From contig JANYBF010000591.1 in assembly GCA_025360895.1 (NCBI GenBank), positions 1 to 16,083 of the forward strand: a DNA stretch of 16,083 nt. The letters run 5' to 3'. Made by a program: the position numbers and the translations under genes. This document shows positions 13,319-16,083 of the stretch, one piece after another (the first letter of the stretch is position 1; each line of letters starts with the position of its first letter). Source of the stretch: Verrucomicrobiota bacterium. GTDB lineage: Bacteria; Verrucomicrobiota; Verrucomicrobiia; Limisphaerales; JADLHS01. Below the pieces are notes generated by a model. That model worked only from the letters and a program-made list of their open reading frames with translations, had not been told where the DNA came from and ran no database searches.

Positions 13319-16083
13319 ATGAAATTATTCTCTTTGCCCCGAATGTTCTTGGCGGCCGGTTTGGTAATAATCAGCTTGGCCGCACAGTGCGCATTCGCCA
13401 CCACCACGACGAATCAATCCAGTCAGAACTACCAACTTTTCGCACGCAGCAATCTGGTGGCGTGGTGCATTGTGCCCTTTGATGCGAAGAAGCGCGGGCC
13501 GGAAGCGCGGGCGGAAATGCTCGAACGGCTCGGGTTCAAACTGTTCGCCTACGATTATCGTGCGGAGCATGTGCCAACCTTCGATGCCGAGATGGATGCG
13601 CTTGCCCGCCATCATATTCAATTGTTCGCGTGGTGGTTTCCCGGAACCCTCAACGACGAGGCGCGGCTCATCCTCGATGTGCTCAAGCGTCATCAACTTC
13701 GGGCCCAGCTCTGGGTAACTGGTGGCGGCGAGTCGCCGAAAACGGCAGCCGAACACGAAGCGCGGGTTATCGCCGAAGTGGCCCGCCTCCGGCCCATTGC
13801 GGAGGCCGCCGGGCAGATTGGATGTACCGTCGCGCTCTATAATCACGGCGGCTGGTTTGGGGAACCAGAAAATCAAATCGCCATCATCGAACGCCTCCAG
13901 GCCAGCGGCATTACCAACGTGGGGATAGTTTACAATCTGCACCACGGCCACGAGCAGTTGGATCGCTTCGGAGCGCTGTTGCGATTGATGAAACCGCACC
14001 TCGTCGCGCTCAACCTCAACGGCATGACGCGCGACGGTGATCAAATGGGCCAAAAGATAATGCCCCTCGGCCAAGGCGACATTGACCTCGACCTGTTGCG
14101 TGCGATCCGCGATAGCGGCTGGCGGGGGCCGGTCGGCATTCTCAATCATACCGAGGAAGACGCCGAGGCACGCCTGTTGGACAATCTGGCCGGGCTCGAC
14201 TGGCTTGTGGCCCAGCTTGATGGTCAGCCGGCTGGGCCACAGCTTGCAACCCGTTCATGGCAAGCTCCCGCAGTGGCAGCGGATAAACCCGATTATTGGG
14301 CGGTCGAAAATGCGGCGGCGCGGGCGGCTTTGCCGGAGTTCAAAGTCATTCCCGCCGCGCTGCCGAGCCAGCTCACGCCGGCAAACGGTTTTCCTAAACG
14401 CGAGACATTCCTGACCTGGCATCGTTCGCACGGCGACAACGCGGGCACCCGCTATTCGGCCCTCGACCAGATCAACCGCCAGAACGTGACGAATCTTCAG
14501 GTGGCGTGGACGTATCATTCCCGGGATGGCAGCAATGCGATCCAGTGCAATCCCATCATCGTGGACGGCGTTATGTTTGCCCCCACCCCGGGGCGGTATC
14601 TTGCGGCGGTGAACGCCGGGAATGGCGCGGAACTCTGGCGCTTCAAGCCCGAGGGCAAACCGGCGTTTCGCGGACTGATCTACTGGCCGAGCCAGGACGG
14701 CTTCAGCGCACGGGTGATGTTTTGCGCGGGGAAATATCTGTATGCACTGAATCCCAAGACCGGCCAGCCGATCGCAGATTTCGGTGATGGCGGAAAAAGT
14801 TTATTGCCGGGTCACGCACAAGGGGATTTCGGCGCGGCCACGGCCGGGCCGGCGATTTTCGAGCGCACGATCGTCGTGCCGGGCTTTGAAAAGGACGTGT
14901 GGGGCTTTGATGTCGTGACGGGGCAGCAACGCTGGACGTTTCACACCGTGCCGCAGCCGGGTGAATTCGGCTATGACACCTGGGATCATACGGAAAATTA
15001 CGGTGCGAATTGCTGGGCGGGCATGGCGCTCGATGAAGTGCGCGGCATCGCCTACATCACGACCGGTGGCCCGAAGAGTAATTTCATCGGTGTGGACCAT
15101 CGCGGCGACAACCTGTTCGCGAATTGTGTCATCGCGCTCGATGCCCGCACTGGCCAGCGCCTTTGGCACTTCCAGGAAATCCGTCACGACCTCTGGGACC
15201 TCGATATTCCAGCACCACCCAATCTCACGACGATTACGCGGGACGGCCAGCGGGTGGACGTGGTCGCCGTCGTCACCAAACTGGGCAACACCCTGCTGTT
15301 GGACCGCGTCACCGGGAAACCGATTTTCCCGTTCCGCTTGCGCCGCGCGCCGACGAGCGATCTGCGCGGCGAAGTCACAGCGCCGTACCAGCCCGACGTG
15401 GAGTTGCCCGAGCGATTTTCCAAACAGGAGTTTACGGAGGCCGATCTGACGGAGCGTACGGAGGCGGCCGCCGAGTTCGCGCGGACCCGCTTCAAAAGCG
15501 CTACGCACGGTTGGTTTCGGCCCGGCAGCGAAGGGCGGGCGAATCTTTTTTTCAACATTGACGGCGGCGGGGAGTGGACGGGTTCCTGTATTGACCCGGA
15601 CACCGGCCGTCTTTACGTCACCGCCAATCATGTCGGCTGGATCATCTCCTTATTTCGCAACGATGATCCGCCGGAAGATCCGGGTGCCCTCCGGACGCCC
15701 GGAAAAACGGTGTATGAAGCCACCTGCGCTTCCTGTCATGCCACCAATCGCCTCGGCGTCGGCGTGGCGCCACCCTTGCGCGGATTACGCCATCGGCTGG
15801 ACGATGGCGCCGTGACTAGCCAAATTCGCGAAGGCCGGAACGGCATGCCCGCCGTGCCGGAAACGCAATTGAGCGCGCCGGACCTCAAAGCGCTCCTGGA
15901 TTATCTCATGTTGCGCGACCGAACATTGCCGGCCACCAACCCGCCGACGGCCCGGCCCGTTTACAACGTCACCGGCTATCCAAAATTTTACGATCACGAA
16001 GGCTACCCGGCCAACAAACCGCCGTGGGGCACGCTTAATTGCCTGGACCTCAACTCGGGGAAATTGCTTTGGAAAGTGCCGCT
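13319..16083 (+). CDS. TIM barrel-PQQ dehydrogenase-cytochrome c fusion, 3' partial
   Basis: An uninterrupted frame of 921 codons running off the right edge. Residues 1-27 are a signal peptide. Residues about 44-300 are a TIM barrel of the sugar isomerase/epimerase type (LERLGFKLFAYDY, GCTVALYNHGGWFG, GITNVGIVYNLHHGH, GWRGPVGILNHTEED). Residues about 364-780 are a quinoprotein beta-propeller: WHRSHGDNAGTRYSALDQIN, DPDTGRLYV-like blade repeats, WHFQEIRHDLWDLDIP (616-631) and TKLGNTLLLDRVTGKP (653-668), which match the glucose/quinate dehydrogenase branch; Asp627/629 and Lys654 are the likely active-site equivalents. Residues 793-870 are a cytochrome c domain, heme motif CASCH at 803-807 and likely distal Met843 in NGMPA. 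The propeller then resumes (PPWGTLNCLDLNSGKLLW). It would oxidise a sugar or alcohol in the periplasm and pass electrons via the heme. Confidence 0.92.
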   Translation, partial: MKLFSLPRMFLAAGLVIISLAAQCAFATTTTNQSSQNYQLFARSNLVAWCIVPFDAKKRGPEARAEMLERLGFKLFAYDYRAEHVPTFDAEMDALARHHIQLFAWWFPGTLNDEARLILDVLKRHQLRAQLWVTGGGESPKTAAEHEARVIAEVARLRPIAEAAGQIGCTVALYNHGGWFGEPENQIAIIERLQASGITNVGIVYNLHHGHEQLDRFGALLRLMKPHLVALNLNGMTRDGDQMGQKIMPLGQGDIDLDLLRAIRDSGWRGPVGILNHTEEDAEARLLDNLAGLDWLVAQLDGQPAGPQLATRSWQAPAVAADKPDYWAVENAAARAALPEFKVIPAALPSQLTPANGFPKRETFLTWHRSHGDNAGTRYSALDQINRQNVTNLQVAWTYHSRDGSNAIQCNPIIVDGVMFAPTPGRYLAAVNAGNGAELWRFKPEGKPAFRGLIYWPSQDGFSARVMFCAGKYLYALNPKTGQPIADFGDGGKSLLPGHAQGDFGAATAGPAIFERTIVVPGFEKDVWGFDVVTGQQRWTFHTVPQPGEFGYDTWDHTENYGANCWAGMALDEVRGIAYITTGGPKSNFIGVDHRGDNLFANCVIALDARTGQRLWHFQEIRHDLWDLDIPAPPNLTTITRDGQRVDVVAVVTKLGNTLLLDRVTGKPIFPFRLRRAPTSDLRGEVTAPYQPDVELPERFSKQEFTEADLTERTEAAAEFARTRFKSATHGWFRPGSEGRANLFFNIDGGGEWTGSCIDPDTGRLYVTANHVGWIISLFRNDDPPEDPGALRTPGKTVYEATCASCHATNRLGVGVAPPLRGLRHRLDDGAVTSQIREGRNGMPAVPETQLSAPDLKALLDYLMLRDRTLPATNPPTARPVYNVTGYPKFYDHEGYPANKPPWGTLNCLDLNSGKLLWKVP

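Noticed and set aside
13325..14149. 274-codon minus-strand frame opposite the TIM barrel
   Set aside because: The plus strand has an uninterrupted 921-codon frame with clear domains; the minus frame is a shadow.
14801..15631. 276-codon minus-strand frame opposite the PQQ propeller
   Set aside because: Same reason: it mirrors conserved propeller motifs on the plus strand.

Overview
The window looks like chromosomal DNA from a GC-rich, Gram-negative-type member of the Verrucomicrobiota, probably the Pedosphaera/Limisphaera side. This is inferred from the mix of genes: a fused sugar-isomerase-like/PQQ dehydrogenase/cytochrome c protein, a Pro/Ala-rich tail-anchored protein with PKKET and LPPKP motifs, secreted proteins of lineage-specific type, weak ribosome binding sites, and short AAAGTC-type repeats. 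No marker gene proves the placement. There is no phage, CRISPR array or transposase.

Layout. Positions 1-3651 hold a compact operon for a TPR-associated TRAP transporter (TPAT): a TatT component (5' end missing), a periplasmic binding protein, and a fused small/large permease. A hairpin with a T-run follows. Positions 3652-5558 are a loosely packed, accessory-looking stretch: a possible dispersed repeat, a small secreted protein on the minus strand, about 540 bp without a gene, tRNA-Val(CAC), and a small single-pass membrane protein. Positions 5559-8239 form a minus-strand cluster: a TPR protein, methylthioribose-1-phosphate isomerase (mtnA, carrying a small in-frame tandem repeat), and a lipoprotein that appears to be a divergent trypsin-like protease.

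Positions 8482-9578 hold plus-strand trpF and folA, overlapping by four bases. They converge on a minus-strand pair (YebC/PmpR-family protein and a secreted LolA-like protein, also with an ATGA overlap). Positions 11273-13197 carry a well-formed promoter, the tail-anchored low-complexity protein, thioredoxin with a terminator, and a lone GspF/PilC-type membrane protein. From 13319 to the window end runs the 5' part of one very large secreted protein: a TIM barrel of the sugar isomerase/epimerase type, then a PQQ beta-propeller with a cytochrome c domain inserted before its last blades.

Most of the window is housekeeping metabolism (Trp, folate, Met salvage, redox) interleaved with secretion and periplasmic functions. 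The parts most worth a second look are the TIM barrel-PQQ-cytochrome fusion, whose TIM barrel seems to have lost its usual metal ligands, the TPAT transporter with a substituted ligand-binding arginine, and the unrecognised protease-like lipoprotein next to mtnA.
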